From: Erwinia billingiae Eb661
Lineage (GTDB): Bacteria > Pseudomonadota > Gammaproteobacteria > Enterobacterales > Enterobacteriaceae
Direction of reading: 5' to 3'
DNA: 64,000 nt
Assembly: GCF_000196615.1 (NCBI RefSeq)
Contig: NC_014306.1
Span: 186,001 to 250,000, forward strand
In this document: in pieces, positions 1 through 10,182 of the stretch
Layout: each line of letters starts with the position of its first letter
Position numbering within the stretch: position 1 is the stretch's first letter
Position numbers and translations under genes: made by a program
Notes under the pieces: generated by a model
What the model saw: the letters and a program-made list of their open reading frames with translations, nothing else
The model's database searches: none
Told to the model about the DNA's origin: nothing

Positions 1-824
1 TCGAAACCACCTATACCGCGCTGGCACCACAGCTGAAAGTGGTTGCGCCATGGCGTGAGTGGAACCTGCGTTCCCGTGAAGCCCTGCTGGACTACCTGAA
101 AGAGCGCAACATCCCAACCACCGCCTCTCTGGAAAAGATCTACAGCCGTGATGAAAACGCCTGGCATATCTCTACCGAAGGCGGCGTGCTGGAAAGCCCA
201 TGGAATGCACCGAATAAAGATTGCTGGGTGTGGACCGTCGATCCGCTGGAAGCGCCAGATCAGCCGGAGCAGGTGACTGTGACTGTTGAGAAAGGCCGCG
301 TTGTTGCGGTTAACGGCAAAGCGATGAGCCCGTTCCAGTGTCTGGACGCGCTGAACGTGATCGGTGCCAAACACGGCGTTGGCCGTATCGACATCGTGGA
401 AAACCGTCTGGTCGGCATCAAATCCCGCGGCTGCTACGAAACCCCAGGCGGCACCATCATGGTGAACGCACTGCGCGCCGTAGAGCAGCTGGTTCTGGAC
501 CGTGACAGCTTCAAATGGCGTGAGCAGCTGGGCCATGAGATGTCGTATGTGGTGTACGACGGTCGCTGGTTCGCGCCACTGCGCAAATCCATCCAGGCGG
601 CGGCTGAGTCACTGGCTGAAGACGTCAACGGCGAAGTGGTGCTGCAGCTGTACAAAGGCACCGTGACGGCAACGCAGAAGAAATCGGCTAACAGCCTCTA
701 TTCTGAAGAGTTCGCGACCTTCGGCGAAGATGAAGTGTACGATCACCGTCACGCGGGTGGCTTCATCCGTCTGTTCTCCCTTTCTTCACGCATCCGTGCG
801 CTGAACGAAAAGAACAAGGCCTGA
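1..824 (+). CDS. argG: argininosuccinate synthase, 5'-truncated by window edge
   Basis: ArgG joins citrulline and aspartate with ATP to make argininosuccinate, the seventh step of arginine synthesis, in the cytoplasm. About 273 residues are visible, reading in frame from base 3 and ending at TGA 822-824; the N-terminal ATP-binding part lies outside the window. The run VVAPWREWN, then the NKDCWVW and [11 protein letters not shown] segments, are typical of the family. The protein seems to belong to the shorter class usually found in argCBGH clusters, not the longer E. coli form. argH follows after 84 bases on the same strand, so the two are probably co-transcribed. The GTG at 39 is internal to the protein and is not the true start. 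Confidence 0.95.
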   Translation, partial: ETTYTALAPQLKVVAPWREWNLRSREALLDYLKERNIPTTASLEKIYSRDENAWHISTEGGVLESPWNAPNKDCWVWTVDPLEAPDQPEQVTVTVEKGRVVAVNGKAMSPFQCLDALNVIGAKHGVGRIDIVENRLVGIKSRGCYETPGGTIMVNALRAVEQLVLDRDSFKWREQLGHEMSYVVYDGRWFAPLRKSIQAAAESLAEDVNGEVVLQLYKGTVTATQKKSANSLYSEEFATFGEDEVYDHRHAGGFIRLFSLSSRIRALNEKNKA

Positions 825-837
825 GTTCAGGCCAATC

Positions 838-862
838 GCGCCAGGGAGATCCTCTCTGGCGC
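838..862 (+). other. argG-argH intercistronic hairpin
   Basis: A stem of about 10 bp (one G-U pair) with a 5-base loop sits between argG and argH. It has no T-run after it, so it is probably an mRNA-stability or processing hairpin and not a terminator. The argH ribosome binding site (GGAGC) lies further downstream and is free. Confidence 0.5.
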
Positions 863-908
863 CCCGCTAAAAATTTACTCTCACCAAACGAATTAATGGA
901 GCACTGAC

Positions 909-2282
909 ATGGCACTTTGGGGTGGACGGTTTACTCAGGCAGCAGATCAACGTTTCAAACAGTTTAATGACTCGCTGCGCTTCGACTATCGTCTGGCAGA
1001 GCAGGATATTGTCGGATCCGTTGCCTGGTCCAAAGCGCTGGTGACGGTCAATGTTCTGACCGCAGAAGAGCAGCAGCAGCTGGAAAGCGCGCTGACGGTA
1101 TTGCTGGAAGAGGTGCGTGCCAATCCGCAGCAAATCCTTGAAAGCGATGCAGAAGATATTCACAGCTATGTTGAGGGACGCCTGATCGAGAAGGTCGGCG
1201 CGCTTGGCAAAAAGCTCCATACCGGACGCAGCCGTAATGACCAGGTGGCGACCGATCTGAAATTGTGGTGTAAAGCGCAGGTCAGCGAATTGCTGATCGC
1301 TTCCCGCCAGTTGCAGCAGGCGCTGGTGGCCACTGCGGAAGCAAACCAGGATGCGGTGATGCCGGGTTACACCCACCTGCAACGCGCTCAGCCGGTGACC
1401 TTTGCGCACTGGTGCCTGGCGTATGTGGAAATGCTGGCGCGTGATGAAAGCCGCCTGCAGGATACGCTGAAGCGCCTGGATGTCAGCCCGTTAGGCTGTG
1501 GCGCATTAGCCGGAACCGCGTACGAAATCGATCGTGAGCAGCTGGCCGGCTGGTTGGGCTTTGCGTCCGCCACCCGTAACAGTCTGGACACGGTGTCTGA
1601 CCGCGATCACGTGCTGGAACTGCTGTCCAATGCCTCGATCGGCATGGTGCATCTGTCGCGTTTCGCAGAAGACCTGATCTTCTTTAACACCGGTGAAGCG
1701 GGCTTTGTTGAGCTATCCGACCGCGTGACCTCCGGTTCTTCTCTGATGCCTCAGAAGAAAAACCCGGATGCGCTGGAGCTGATCCGTGGCAAATGTGGCC
1801 GTGTACAGGGCGCGTTGACCGGCATGATGATGACATTGAAAGGTCTGCCGCTGGCTTACAACAAAGACATGCAGGAAGATAAAGAAGGCCTGTTTGACGC
1901 GCTGGATACCTGGTCAGACTGCCTGCATATGGCGGCGCTGGTGCTGGATGGTATTCAGGTGAAGCGTCCGCGTTGTCAGGAAGCGGCAGAACAGGGTTAC
2001 GCTAACTCAACCGAACTGGCGGATTATCTGGTCAGCAAAGGCGTGCCGTTCCGTGAAGCTCACCATGTTGTCGGTGAAGTTGTGGTTGCGGCGATTGCTA
2101 AAGGCGTGGCGCTGGAAGCTCTGCCGCTGACGGAATTGCAGGCTTACAGCAGCGTGATTGCCGAAGATGTCTATCCGTTCCTGTCACTGCAATCCTGCCT
2201 GGACAAACGTAATGCGAAGGGCGGCGTTTCTCCTCATCAGGTGTCGCTGGCGATCACTGATGCGAAAAATCGTCTGATTTAA
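909..2282 (+). CDS. argH: argininosuccinate lyase
   Basis: ArgH splits argininosuccinate into arginine and fumarate, the last step of arginine synthesis. The 457-residue product has the usual length. The fumarase/aspartase superfamily signature [12 protein letters not shown] lies near residue 280, and the HTGRSRND and [13 protein letters not shown] segments that carry substrate-binding and catalytic residues are intact. The ATG at 909 is preceded by GGAGC at a suitable distance. It follows argG on the same strand. I saw no clear ARG box in the short gap, so control by ArgR would come from upstream of the cluster. Confidence 0.98.
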   Translation: MALWGGRFTQAADQRFKQFNDSLRFDYRLAEQDIVGSVAWSKALVTVNVLTAEEQQQLESALTVLLEEVRANPQQILESDAEDIHSYVEGRLIEKVGALGKKLHTGRSRNDQVATDLKLWCKAQVSELLIASRQLQQALVATAEANQDAVMPGYTHLQRAQPVTFAHWCLAYVEMLARDESRLQDTLKRLDVSPLGCGALAGTAYEIDREQLAGWLGFASATRNSLDTVSDRDHVLELLSNASIGMVHLSRFAEDLIFFNTGEAGFVELSDRVTSGSSLMPQKKNPDALELIRGKCGRVQGALTGMMMTLKGLPLAYNKDMQEDKEGLFDALDTWSDCLHMAALVLDGIQVKRPRCQEAAEQGYANSTELADYLVSKGVPFREAHHVVGEVVVAAIAKGVALEALPLTELQAYSSVIAEDVYPFLSLQSCLDKRNAKGGVSPHQVSLAITDAKNRLI

Positions 2283-2317
2283 GGTGCGTCAGAGCGGGAA
2301 ACGTTTTCTTTCACGCG

Positions 2318-2343
2318 AAAAAAAGGCGGACCAGAGGTCCGCC
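2318..2343 (-). terminator. rho-independent terminator of the peroxiredoxin gene
   Basis: A perfect 8-bp stem (GGCGGACC with GGTCCGCC, 3-base loop) is bordered by seven A's at 2318-2324, which read as a T-run on the minus strand. It therefore terminates transcription leaving the 2424-3155 gene. On the plus strand no T-run follows, so it is a weak stop for argH at best. Confidence 0.8.
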
Positions 2344-2423
2344 AAATAAGATTCGACTTTATTATACGTTCTCGGCACATAAGAGAACGGGTCATGCGGG
2401 CATCACCCGTTCTGCTCAGGTTC

Positions 2424-3155
2424 TCAGGCTACAAAAAACTTTTCCAGATCGTCGCTGCCACCAATGTGGCGTCCACCGATAAAGACCTGTGGCACCGTTG
2501 CTCGGCCCGTTACGGCGCGAAGGCTGACGGTTGTCGCGTCCTGGCCCAGCACAATCTCCTCGTACTGAATACCGCGATCCTGCAGCATCTGTTTGGCCTT
2601 AGCGCAGAATGAACAGCCTGGCTTGGTGAACAGCGAGACGGACTCCTGCACCTTAAACTCCGGTGCCAGATAGCGCAGCATGGTGTCAGCATCAGACACC
2701 TCAAACGGGTCGCCCGGCTTGTTGGGTTCAACGAACATTTTTTCTACCACGCCGTTGCGCACCAGCATGGAGTAACGCCATGAACGTGGGCCAAAGCCAA
2801 GGTCGGCTTTCTCAACCAGCATCTCCATGCCACGGGTAAAATCACCGTTGCCATCGGGAATAAACGTAATGTTCGAGGCGTGCTGATCGGCTTTCCAGGC
2901 ATTCATCACAAAGGTGTCGTTTACCGACACACAGAGAATGCTATCAACGCCGTGCTTTTTAAAGACGTCAGACAGTTCGTTGTAACGTGGTAAATGGCTG
3001 GAAGAGCAGGTTGGGGTAAAGGCACCCGGCAGCGAAAACAGAATGACGGTTTTATCTTTGAACAGCTCATCAGTAGTAACATCTACCCAGTTATCGCCCT
3101 GACGAGTATGAAAAGTGACCTGCGGGACTGACTTACCTTCCTGACTAGCAAACAT
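2424..3155 (-). CDS. hybrid peroxiredoxin-glutaredoxin (hyPrx5-type peroxidase)
   Basis: This 243-residue protein fuses a peroxiredoxin-5/AhpC-TSA domain (about residues 1-165) to a glutaredoxin domain (about 170-243). The peroxidatic cysteine is Cys50 in PGAFTPTC. The glutaredoxin motif is CSFC at 181-184, followed by TVPQVFIGG and GGSDDL for glutathione binding. Known hybrids of this kind, as in Haemophilus influenzae, reduce hydrogen peroxide and alkyl peroxides with glutathione, the fused glutaredoxin acting as the reductant. The ATG at 3155 has a good binding site (AGAGGG). It is transcribed divergently from oxyR, 135 bases away, so OxyR control is likely but inferred. In E. coli this position holds the small RNA gene oxyS. 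Confidence 0.93.
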   Translation of the reverse strand: MFASQEGKSVPQVTFHTRQGDNWVDVTTDELFKDKTVILFSLPGAFTPTCSSSHLPRYNELSDVFKKHGVDSILCVSVNDTFVMNAWKADQHASNITFIPDGNGDFTRGMEMLVEKADLGFGPRSWRYSMLVRNGVVEKMFVEPNKPGDPFEVSDADTMLRYLAPEFKVQESVSLFTKPGCSFCAKAKQMLQDRGIQYEEIVLGQDATTVSLRAVTGRATVPQVFIGGRHIGGSDDLEKFFVA

Positions 3156-3290
3156 AAATACCCTCTGTAATTTCTTAAAAATTGATTTATCTCGCGAACG
3201 GGGGACATTATTGCCATCTGCGCTTGATAGGGATAATCGTTGATTGCTATCCTATCTATCGCCACGGACTATCGTGGCCCGGAGGATAAA
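3156..3290. promoter_or_regulatory. divergent control region of oxyR and the hybrid peroxidase
   Basis: The 135-bp gap must hold both promoters. It contains ATAG/CTAT elements typical of OxyR half-sites: GATAG at 3226-3230, CTATC at 3247-3251 and two further CTAT copies by 3259. They are not in a perfect 10-bp register, so I call the region and not an exact operator. The oxyR ribosome binding site GGAGGA is at 3281-3286. Confidence 0.4.
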
Positions 3291-4208
3291 ATGAATATTC
3301 GTGATCTTGAATACCTGGTAGCGTTGGCCGAACATCGTCATTTTCGACGTGCAGCAGATTCCTGCCATGTCAGCCAACCCACCCTGAGCGGCCAGATCCG
3401 CAAGCTTGAAGATGAGCTTGGCGTGATGTTACTCGAGCGAACCAGTCGTAAGGTACTGTTTACCCAGGCTGGACTGTTGCTGGTCGATCAGGCGCGTACG
3501 GTTTTACGTGAAGTGAAAGTGCTAAAGGAGATGGCCAGCCAGCAAGGCGAAGAGATGTCCGGGCCAATGCATATCGGGCTGATACCGACTGTCGGGCCGT
3601 ATTTGTTGCCGCAGATCGTCCCCAACCTGCATAAAACCTTCCCTAAGCTGGAAATGTACCTGCACGAAGCGCAGACCCAGCAGTTGCTGGCTCAGCTGGA
3701 TAGCGGGAAGCTGGATTGTGCCATTCTGGCGCTGGTGAAAGAGTCGGAAGCCTTTATTGAGGTGCCGTTGTTTGACGAGCCGATGAAGCTGGCGATTTAT
3801 CAGGATCACCCGTGGCGCGATCGCGATCGTGTACCGATGTCCGATTTGGCCGGTGAAAAGCTGTTGATGCTGGAAGACGGGCACTGCTTACGCGATCAGG
3901 CAATGGGATTCTGCTTCCAGGCAGGCGCAGATGAAGATACGCACTTCCGTGCGACCAGTCTGGAGACGTTGCGCAATATGGTGGCAGCAGGCAGCGGCAT
4001 CACGCTGTTACCGGCGTTAGCCGTACCGAAAGAACGCGTGCGCGACGGGGTTTGCTATCTGCCGTGCTACAAACCTGTCCCGCAGCGTACTATCGCGCTG
4101 GTTTATCGCCCGGGATCGCCACTGCGCGGCCGCTATGAGCAGCTGGCAGAGGCAATCAAGGTCCATATGCAAAACTATATGGGCCCGGCGTTAAAACAGG
4201 CGGTTTAA
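3291..4208 (+). CDS. oxyR: LysR-family hydrogen peroxide sensor OxyR
   Basis: OxyR senses hydrogen peroxide and activates catalase, peroxidase and thiol-repair genes. The product is 305 residues, the same as E. coli, with an N-terminal winged helix ([23 protein letters not shown]) split here as residues 17-39. The redox pair Cys199 and Cys208 is present in [16 protein letters not shown] chose ATG 3291 because GGAGGA precedes it by 4 bases and the protein then begins MNIRDLEYL; an upstream in-frame start at 3240 would add 17 unrelated residues. It faces the peroxidase gene divergently, and its last 18 bases overlap the 3' end of sthA on the other strand. Confidence 0.98.
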   Translation: MNIRDLEYLVALAEHRHFRRAADSCHVSQPTLSGQIRKLEDELGVMLLERTSRKVLFTQAGLLLVDQARTVLREVKVLKEMASQQGEEMSGPMHIGLIPTVGPYLLPQIVPNLHKTFPKLEMYLHEAQTQQLLAQLDSGKLDCAILALVKESEAFIEVPLFDEPMKLAIYQDHPWRDRDRVPMSDLAGEKLLMLEDGHCLRDQAMGFCFQAGADEDTHFRATSLETLRNMVAAGSGITLLPALAVPKERVRDGVCYLPCYKPVPQRTIALVYRPGSPLRGRYEQLAEAIKVHMQNYMGPALKQAV

Positions 4209-5591
4209 ACCGTTTAATGCCGCCACGCGGTAGGCTTCGGCCATGGTGGGATAGTTGAAGGTGGTATTCACGAAGTACTCGATCGTGTTGCCGCCGTTCT
4301 TCTGTTCCATGATGGCCTGGCCGATATGAATGATCTCCGCAGCACGCTCACCAAAGCAGTGGATGCCAAGGATCTCTTTGGTTTCGCGGTGGAAGAGAAT
4401 TTTCAGGCTCCCGACATTCATCCCGACAATCTGCGCACGCGCCAGATGCTTAAACTGCGCACGTCCGACTTCGTATGGCACCTTCATCGCCGTCAGCTGC
4501 TGTTCCGTTTTGCCGACAGAGCTGATCTCAGGGATGGTATAAATCCCGGTAGGGATGTCTTCAATCAGGTGGGCATTGGCTTCACCTTTAATCAGCGCCT
4601 GTGCCGCAATACGGCCCTGATCGTAAGCCGCAGAGGCCAGACTTGGGTAGCCAATCACATCACCCACCGCGTAAATATGCGGTTGAGCGGTCTGATACAT
4701 GCTGTTCACTTTCAGCAATCCACGGCCGTCCGCTTCCAGACCCACATTTTCCAGCGACAGCGAATCGGTGTTACCGGTACGTCCGTTGGCGTAAAGCAGG
4801 CAGTCAGCTTTCACTTTCTTGCCTGACTTGAGGTGCATAATCACCCCGTCACTGACGCCTTCAATCTTCTCGAACTCTTCGTTATGGCGAATAACCACGC
4901 CGCTGTTCCAGAAGTGGTAGGAAAGTGAATCCGAAATTTCCTGATCGAGGAACGCCAGCAGGTGGTCGCGAGTGTTAATCAAATCGACCTTCACGTTCAG
5001 GCCACGGAAGATTGAGGCGTACTCACAGCCAATCACCCCAGCGCCATAAATAATGACGTGGCCGGGTTCATGGTGCAGGTTCAGAATGGAGTCGCTGTCG
5101 TAAACGCGAGGATGGGTAAAGTCGACGTCTGCAGGATGGTAAGGGCGTGAACCGCAGGCGATGACAAATTTCTCTGCCGTCAGGCGCTCCAGGCTACCGT
5201 CGTGGGACGCAATTTCAATGGTGTTGGCATCGATAAAGCGTGCATCACCCTGATACAGTTCGCAGCGGTTACGTTCATAGAACCCCTGGCGCATACGGGT
5301 TTGCTGGCTAATCACGTTTTCAGTGTGGTTAAGGATGTCGGCAAACGAGGAGCGCAACAGACGGGTCTGATCGCTGTAAAGCGGGTTCTGGTTGAACTCG
5401 ATAATACGGCTGACTGCATGACGCAGTGCTTTAGATGGAATGGTTCCCCAATGCGTACAGCCGCCACCGATGTTGTGATAGCGCTCGATAACGGCGATGC
5501 GGGCACCCTGTTTCAGCAGGCCCATCGCGGCTCCCTCACCGCCAGGACCTGAACCAATCACAATGGCGTCGTAATCATAAGACTGTTGCAT
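4191..5591 (-). CDS. sthA: soluble pyridine nucleotide transhydrogenase
   Basis: SthA is a soluble FAD enzyme that passes hydride between NADPH and NAD+, helping to remove excess NADPH. The 466-residue product has the FAD-binding GSGPGGEG near its N-terminus, the nucleotide-binding [13 protein letters not shown] mid-protein, and the FAD-contacting [16 protein letters not shown]. In [13 protein letters not shown] the CxxxxC disulphide pair of related reductases is lost, as expected for this family. I start it at ATG 5591 (MQQSYDYD); an upstream ATG at 5618 would add nine residues not seen in the family. It converges on oxyR with an 18-base overlap. Confidence 0.97.
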   Translation of the reverse strand: MQQSYDYDAIVIGSGPGGEGAAMGLLKQGARIAVIERYHNIGGGCTHWGTIPSKALRHAVSRIIEFNQNPLYSDQTRLLRSSFADILNHTENVISQQTRMRQGFYERNRCELYQGDARFIDANTIEIASHDGSLERLTAEKFVIACGSRPYHPADVDFTHPRVYDSDSILNLHHEPGHVIIYGAGVIGCEYASIFRGLNVKVDLINTRDHLLAFLDQEISDSLSYHFWNSGVVIRHNEEFEKIEGVSDGVIMHLKSGKKVKADCLLYANGRTGNTDSLSLENVGLEADGRGLLKVNSMYQTAQPHIYAVGDVIGYPSLASAAYDQGRIAAQALIKGEANAHLIEDIPTGIYTIPEISSVGKTEQQLTAMKVPYEVGRAQFKHLARAQIVGMNVGSLKILFHRETKEILGIHCFGERAAEIIHIGQAIMEQKNGGNTIEYFVNTTFNYPTMAEAYRVAALNGLNRLF

Positions 5592-5784
5592 ACCAATACG
5601 TCCTATTTTTTTATACAATTTTTCAACGAGATTCTAACATCCCGATGACCACTTCCCAATTCTAACCGACTTTTTTGCCATCATTTGTCAAAGCGTGGGG
5701 TTAACAGGCGCTCACAAACTAGATGCCACTGTACGCTGAAATTTTTGTTATAGTGCCGATCAGCTAAGTAAAACAGGCACAAAC

Positions 5785-6435
5785 ATGACTACCATGGGCG
5801 TCAGAGCACAGCAGAAAGAACGGACAAGACGTTCGCTGATTGAAGCGGCATTTAGTCAACTAAGTGCCGAGCGGAGTTTTGCCAGCCTGAGTCTGAGAGA
5901 AGTCGCCAGGGAAGCGGGGATCGCACCGACGTCATTCTATCGTCATTTCCGTGATGTAGATGAGTTAGGGCTAACCATGGTAGATGAAAGTGGTCTGATG
6001 CTACGCCAGCTGATGCGCCAGGCGCGTCAACGCATCGCCAAAGGGGGCAGCGTCATTCGCACCTCGGTCTCCACGTTTATGGAGTTTATTGGCAACAATC
6101 CCAACGCATTCCGCCTGTTGCTGCGGGAACGTTCCGGGACTTCGGCGGCGTTTCGTGCCGCGGTGGCCCGGGAAATTCAGCATTTTATCGCCGAACTGGC
6201 GGACTACCTTGAGATTGAAAACCGCATGCCGCGCAGCTTCACTGAAGCGCAGGCGGAAGCCATGGTCATTATCGTGTTTAACGCCGGTGCGGAAGCGCTG
6301 GATATCGATATCGATCAGCGCCGTCAGCTGGAAGAACGGCTGGTGTTGCAGCTGCGGATGATTTCGAAAGGGGCTTATTACTGGTATCGTCGTGAACAGG
6401 AGAGGCTGGCGGTAACGCTGGAATCCCATGACTAA
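5785..6435 (+). CDS. fabR: TetR-family repressor of unsaturated fatty acid synthesis
   Basis: FabR represses fabA and fabB and so sets the ratio of unsaturated to saturated membrane lipids. The 216-residue product has a TetR helix-turn-helix at about residues 12-55 ([20 protein letters not shown]) and a well conserved ligand-binding body. The start is uncertain by a few residues: ATG 5785 gives [10 protein letters not shown], and the ATG at 5794 gives MGVRAQQ, which matches the commonly used E. coli start. A possible -10 (TATAGT) lies at 5749-5754. yijD follows after 11 bases and is likely co-transcribed. Confidence 0.95.
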   Translation: MTTMGVRAQQKERTRRSLIEAAFSQLSAERSFASLSLREVAREAGIAPTSFYRHFRDVDELGLTMVDESGLMLRQLMRQARQRIAKGGSVIRTSVSTFMEFIGNNPNAFRLLLRERSGTSAAFRAAVAREIQHFIAELADYLEIENRMPRSFTEAQAEAMVIIVFNAGAEALDIDIDQRRQLEERLVLQLRMISKGAYYWYRREQERLAVTLESHD

Positions 6436-6446
6436 AGGAAAGTGAC

Positions 6447-6803
6447 ATGAGTTTAGCGCCTGGCCGTGACAGAGGTACGCTGTTGCTGGCATTTCTTACC
6501 GGTTTGTCGATCAACGGGACGTTTTCGGTGTTATTCAGTTCCCTTGTGCCGTTCTCAATTTTTCCGCTTATCGCGCTTGGCCTGGCGGCCTGGTGCCTGC
6601 ATCAACGCTATCTTAACCGCTCAATGCCGGATGGCATGCCTTCACTGGCCGCCGCTTTTTTTCTGCTTGGTATCCTGCTTTACAGCGCCATTGTGCGCGC
6701 GGAATACCCGGAAATCGGCTCTAACTTTATCCCGACCATCCTGATGGTAGCGCTGGTGTTCTGGATTGGGCTGAAGCTGCGTACGCGCAAAAGCCAGGAG
6801 TAA
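6447..6803 (+). CDS. yijD: small inner-membrane protein YijD (DUF1422)
   Basis: The 118-residue product has four predicted membrane helices, beginning at [18 protein letters not shown], with short loops. It matches E. coli YijD in length, order of helices and position after fabR. The function is unknown; the constant link to fabR suggests a role in membrane lipid state, but this is inference. An AAGGAAAG ribosome binding site overlaps the end of fabR. Confidence 0.92.
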   Translation: MSLAPGRDRGTLLLAFLTGLSINGTFSVLFSSLVPFSIFPLIALGLAAWCLHQRYLNRSMPDGMPSLAAAFFLLGILLYSAIVRAEYPEIGSNFIPTILMVALVFWIGLKLRTRKSQE

Positions 6804-6805
6804 AA

Positions 6806-6830
6806 TGGGCGACTGAGGTCGCCCAACCTT
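6806..6830. terminator. bidirectional terminator between yijD and trmA
   Basis: An 8-bp stem (TGGGCGAC with GTCGCCCA, 4-base loop) lies between the convergent genes. Four A's on the left and a short T-run on the right let it act on both strands. Confidence 0.8.
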
Positions 6831-7931
6831 TTAGCGTCGGGTCAGCAGAACGCCGCACTCCATATGGTGGGTATACGGGAACTGATCGAACAGCGCCAGC
6901 TTCTCAACCGTGTGCGTTTCTGACAGTGTGGCCAGGTTTTCGCACAGCGTTTGCGGGTTGCAGGAGATATAAAGGATGCGCGGGTAAGCCTGCACCATTT
7001 TCACCGTATCGGCATCCAGCCCACTGCGCGGCGGATCGACGAAGATCGTCTCGCACTGATAGCTCTGCAAATCGATGCCTTCCAGACGCCTGAACTGGCG
7101 CTTCCCTTTCATTGCTTCGGTAAACTCTTCCGCTGACATGCGGATGATCTGCACGTTATCAATATTGTTCACCGCAATATTGTACTGAGCTGAGGCCACC
7201 GACGGTTTCGCGATTTCAGTCGCCAGCACGCGGTTAAAGTTGCGGGCCAGCGCCAGCGAGAAATTGCCGTTACCGCAATACAGCTCCAGCAAATCCCCGG
7301 ATGAATCTTTGGTGACTTCCAGCGCCCACTCCAGCATCTGAATATTCATCGCCGCATTCGGCTGGGTGAAGCTGTTTTCGACCTGACGATAGATAATGTC
7401 TTTTCCGGCAACCGGTAAACACTCATCAACGTAATCGCGATCCAGGCAGATTTTGGTCTTGGTGGCGCGACCAATCAGCTGTAAGTCAAAGCCTTCTGCC
7501 CGCAGCGCATCCCGCAGGGCTTCCGCTTCCTGCTGCCACTCTTCGGTCAGAGCACGGTGATACAGCATTGAAACCACGATCTGGTTGCTCAGCGTGGACA
7601 GATAATCGACCTGGAAAAGCTTGTGGCGCAGCGTTTTGTTATCGCGAACGGCGGCAATCAGGCGTGGCATCAGCGCATTGATTAACTGGCTGGCCGCCGG
7701 GAAGCTGTCAACCCGAATCCGCTCGCGGGTCTGTTGATCAAAGATGATGTGATACAGGTCATCCCCTTCATGCCAGAGACGAAACTCCGCGCGCATACGG
7801 TAATGGCTGACCGGTGAACGAAATACGTCAACTTCCGGAGCCGCAAACGGGGTCATCAACGTCTGCAGACGGGTAACCTTTTCCTCAAGTTGGGCATCAT
7901 AGTGTTCAATGGGCAGCTGTTCGGGCGTCAT
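6831..7931 (-). CDS. trmA: tRNA (uracil-5)-methyltransferase
   Basis: TrmA uses S-adenosylmethionine to make the ribothymidine at position 54 of nearly all tRNAs. The 366-residue protein has the normal length. The SAM-binding motif [16 protein letters not shown] is near residue 215, [10 protein letters not shown] near 300, and the catalytic cysteine lies in YISCNPQTL near 324. The start at 7931 gives [11 protein letters not shown], as in E. coli. It is divergent from btuB, with the cobalamin riboswitch leader in between. Confidence 0.97.
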   Translation of the reverse strand: MTPEQLPIEHYDAQLEEKVTRLQTLMTPFAAPEVDVFRSPVSHYRMRAEFRLWHEGDDLYHIIFDQQTRERIRVDSFPAASQLINALMPRLIAAVRDNKTLRHKLFQVDYLSTLSNQIVVSMLYHRALTEEWQQEAEALRDALRAEGFDLQLIGRATKTKICLDRDYVDECLPVAGKDIIYRQVENSFTQPNAAMNIQMLEWALEVTKDSSGDLLELYCGNGNFSLALARNFNRVLATEIAKPSVASAQYNIAVNNIDNVQIIRMSAEEFTEAMKGKRQFRRLEGIDLQSYQCETIFVDPPRSGLDADTVKMVQAYPRILYISCNPQTLCENLATLSETHTVEKLALFDQFPYTHHMECGVLLTRR

Positions 7932-8021
7932 GCGTTTTCCTGGGTTGAAGGGCTTTTATTGCCGGGCGATTGTAGGCATCTGGCACTCAATGTCCAGTAT
8001 TGTGCAGTTTCGCTGGGTTTT

Positions 8022-8045
8022 GGATGTCTGGATATCTGGACTTCT
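8022..8045 (+). promoter_or_regulatory. candidate MetJ operator: three tandem met-box-like octamers
   Basis: Three adjacent octamers, GGATGTCT, GGATATCT and GGACTTCT, stand head to tail without gaps. Against the met-box consensus AGACGTCT they match 6, 5 and 6 of 8 positions, and tandem 8-bp spacing is the hallmark of MetJ arrays. They overlap the predicted -35 of btuB. A role for MetJ is plausible because B12 serves MetH, but it is inferred. Confidence 0.45.
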
Positions 8046-8065
8046 CTCATTGTTGAACATAAGAT
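8037..8065 (+). promoter_or_regulatory. predicted btuB promoter
   Basis: A -35 TGGACT (8037-8042) and a -10 TAAGAT (8060-8065) are separated by 17 bases, each matching consensus at 4 of 6 positions. The implied start near 8072 falls at the base of the riboswitch P1 stem and gives a leader of about 236 bases, close to the roughly 240-base E. coli btuB leader. Confidence 0.5.
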
Positions 8066-8072
8066 GCGATTT

Positions 8073-8308
8073 CCGGCCTTTCAAACAGTTAAAAGGGAAT
8101 CCAGTATCAAGCTGGAGCTGACGCGCAGCGGTAGGGAATGTCTTGGCGAACGTAATTCAGACACTGTCTCCGGATGGGAAGTCTTCGCCATTTATGATTC
8201 CGAGCCCGAAGACCTGCCGGTATTACGTCGCAATTCCTGTGACCATCGCGTGCTATCGGTCGCAGGCCTGCGGCATCCTGCATGAATTTATGGATGCTTT
8301 GTCAAAAA
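8073..8308 (+). ncRNA. cobalamin (adenosylcobalamin) riboswitch, btuB leader
   Basis: The closing stem pairs CCGGC (8073-8077) with GCCGG (8216-8220). Between them lie the conserved GGGAATCCAGT and GAGCTGACGCGCAGCGGTA parts of the core and the B12 box CCCGAAGACCTGCC at 8205-8218. Downstream, GCATCC (8273-8278) pairs with GGATGC (8292-8297), hiding the weak ribosome binding site just before the btuB ATG. In E. coli the equivalent element blocks btuB translation when adenosylcobalamin is bound. The layout here is the same. Confidence 0.93.
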
Positions 8309-10182
8309 TGATAATTAATAAAACCCCACTGTTGGCTTTTAGCGCAACGGCGATTTCCCTCTGGGCGCAAAATGGCTTTGCACAGGATGCGGATAATACG
8401 CTGGTCACCACGGCGAATCGCTTTGCGCAGCCTGTTTCTTCGGTATTAGCCCCGACTACGGTTGTCACCCGGGAAGAAATTGACCGTTGGCAGTCCAAAA
8501 GCGTCGCGGATGTGATGCGTCGTCTGCCCGGTGTTGATATCGCGCAGTACGGGGGCCTGGGACAGCAGAGCTCGCTGTTTATCCGTGGTACCGAATCCCG
8601 CCATGTGCTGGTGCTGATTGATGGTGTCCGTCTGAACCAGGCCGGTATCAGCGGCTCTTCCGACCTCAGCCAGATCCCCATTTCACTTGTCCAGCGTATT
8701 GAATATGTCCGTGGCGCGCGTTCTGCCGTATACGGCTCAGATGCCATTGGCGGTGTGGTTAACATTATCACCGGCCGCAGCAAACCAGGTACGACGCTTA
8801 CCGCCGGCGTCGGCTCGAATGGCTATCAGTCTTATGATGGTTCGACTCAGCAGATGCTTGGACCAAACACCCGGGTGACCCTGGCAGGTAACTATACCTA
8901 TACCAAGGGTTATGACGTGGTTGCCAACTATCCTGACGTCTACGGGGACCCGGCACAGAAAGATCGTGATGGATTTATGAGTAAATCCCTCTACGGCTCG
9001 GTAGAACAACAGTTTAGTGACGAGCTGAGCGGTTTTGTGCGTGGCTATGGCTACGACAACCGCACCGCGTACGATAGCAGCCTCAGTTATAACGTTCCCG
9101 GCGCACTGGTTGATACCCGTCAGCTTTACAGCCAGACGTGGGATACCGGGCTGCGCTTTAACCGTGACATCTATTCCACTCAGCTGATTGCCAGCTACAG
9201 CCATACCAAGGATTACAATTACGATCCGCGTCTGGGACGTTATGCCGATCCCGCCACGCTGGATGATGTTGAGCAGTACAACCTGCAATGGGGTAACACC
9301 GTTGCTGTCGGTTACGGCACCGTCAGCGCCGGCGTGGACTGGCAGAAGCAAACGTCAGAGCCGAACACCAGTACTGTTACTGAAGGGCAGGAACAACGTA
9401 ACACCGGCGTGTATGCCACGGCACAACAAAAGCTGGGCAGCGTCACGCTGGAAGGGGCAGTTCGTGGCGATGACAACAATACCTTCGGCTGGCATAACAC
9501 CTGGCAAACCAGTGCCGCGTGGGAGTTTGTTGATGGTTACAGCGTCTTCGCCTCTTACGGTACCGCGTTTAAGGCACCAAATCTGAGCCAGTTATACAGT
9601 GGAGTCTATGGTAACCGCGATCTGGACCCGGAAAAAAGCAAGCAGTGGGAAGGAGGCTTCGAAGGGCTGACCGGTCCGGTTAACTGGCGCCTGTCGGGTT
9701 ATCGCAACGACATTGATAACCTGATTGACAGCGATCCAACCACGTTCCGTTATTACAATATCGATAAAGCCACTATTAAAGGTGTAGAGGCTACCGCGTC
9801 ATTCGATACCGGCCCACTGAGCCATACCGTTTCTTATGACTATGTGGATCCGCGTGACGGCAATACCAACGAAATCCTTGTTCGTCGTGCTAAGCAGCAG
9901 GTTAAGTACCAGCTGGATTACACGATTTATGATTTTGACTGGTCACTCAGCTATCAATACCTGGGCGAGCGTTACGATAAGGACTTCAATACCTCTTATA
10001 CTACCCGCACCGTCAAACTGGGTGGCGTGAGCCTGTGGGATCTCGCCGTTTCGTATCCGGTCACGTCTCAGCTGACCGTTCGTGGTAGAATAGCCAACCT
10101 GTTCGATAAAGATTACGAGACAGTTTATGGCTATCAAACTCCAGGAAGGGAGTATTACCTCAGCGGCAGCTACACCTTCTAA
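8308..10182 (+). CDS. btuB: outer-membrane vitamin B12 receptor
   Basis: BtuB is a TonB-dependent beta-barrel that binds cobalamins outside the cell and passes them to the periplasm. The 624-residue protein has a signal peptide ending near GFA-QD (residue 25), a TonB box around NTLVTTA (about 30-36), a plug domain with [19 protein letters not shown] and [11 protein letters not shown], and a C-terminal barrel ending in the aromatic YTF. I chose ATG 8308 because the E. coli leader keeps the same GGATGC hairpin just upstream; longer in-frame starts at 8143 and 8290 run into the riboswitch. The 3' end overlaps murI by 56 bases. Confidence 0.97.
   Translation: MIINKTPLLAFSATAISLWAQNGFAQDADNTLVTTANRFAQPVSSVLAPTTVVTREEIDRWQSKSVADVMRRLPGVDIAQYGGLGQQSSLFIRGTESRHVLVLIDGVRLNQAGISGSSDLSQIPISLVQRIEYVRGARSAVYGSDAIGGVVNIITGRSKPGTTLTAGVGSNGYQSYDGSTQQMLGPNTRVTLAGNYTYTKGYDVVANYPDVYGDPAQKDRDGFMSKSLYGSVEQQFSDELSGFVRGYGYDNRTAYDSSLSYNVPGALVDTRQLYSQTWDTGLRFNRDIYSTQLIASYSHTKDYNYDPRLGRYADPATLDDVEQYNLQWGNTVAVGYGTVSAGVDWQKQTSEPNTSTVTEGQEQRNTGVYATAQQKLGSVTLEGAVRGDDNNTFGWHNTWQTSAAWEFVDGYSVFASYGTAFKAPNLSQLYSGVYGNRDLDPEKSKQWEGGFEGLTGPVNWRLSGYRNDIDNLIDSDPTTFRYYNIDKATIKGVEATASFDTGPLSHTVSYDYVDPRDGNTNEILVRRAKQQVKYQLDYTIYDFDWSLSYQYLGERYDKDFNTSYTTRTVKLGGVSLWDLAVSYPVTSQLTVRGRIANLFDKDYETVYGYQTPGREYYLSGSYTF

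Noticed and set aside
2384..2413. 9-bp inverted repeat (AGAACGGGT with ACCCGTTCT) near the end of the hybrid peroxidase gene
   Set aside because: No T-run on either side; the hairpin at 2318-2343 is the better terminator. It may be a minor RNA structure.
4326..4826. 166-codon plus-strand ORF opposite sthA
   Set aside because: Antisense to a conserved enzyme in every part, with no ribosome binding site or known family.
7890..8285. 131-codon plus-strand ORF between trmA and btuB
   Set aside because: It runs through the trmA start and the conserved cobalamin riboswitch, whose RNA structure explains the sequence.
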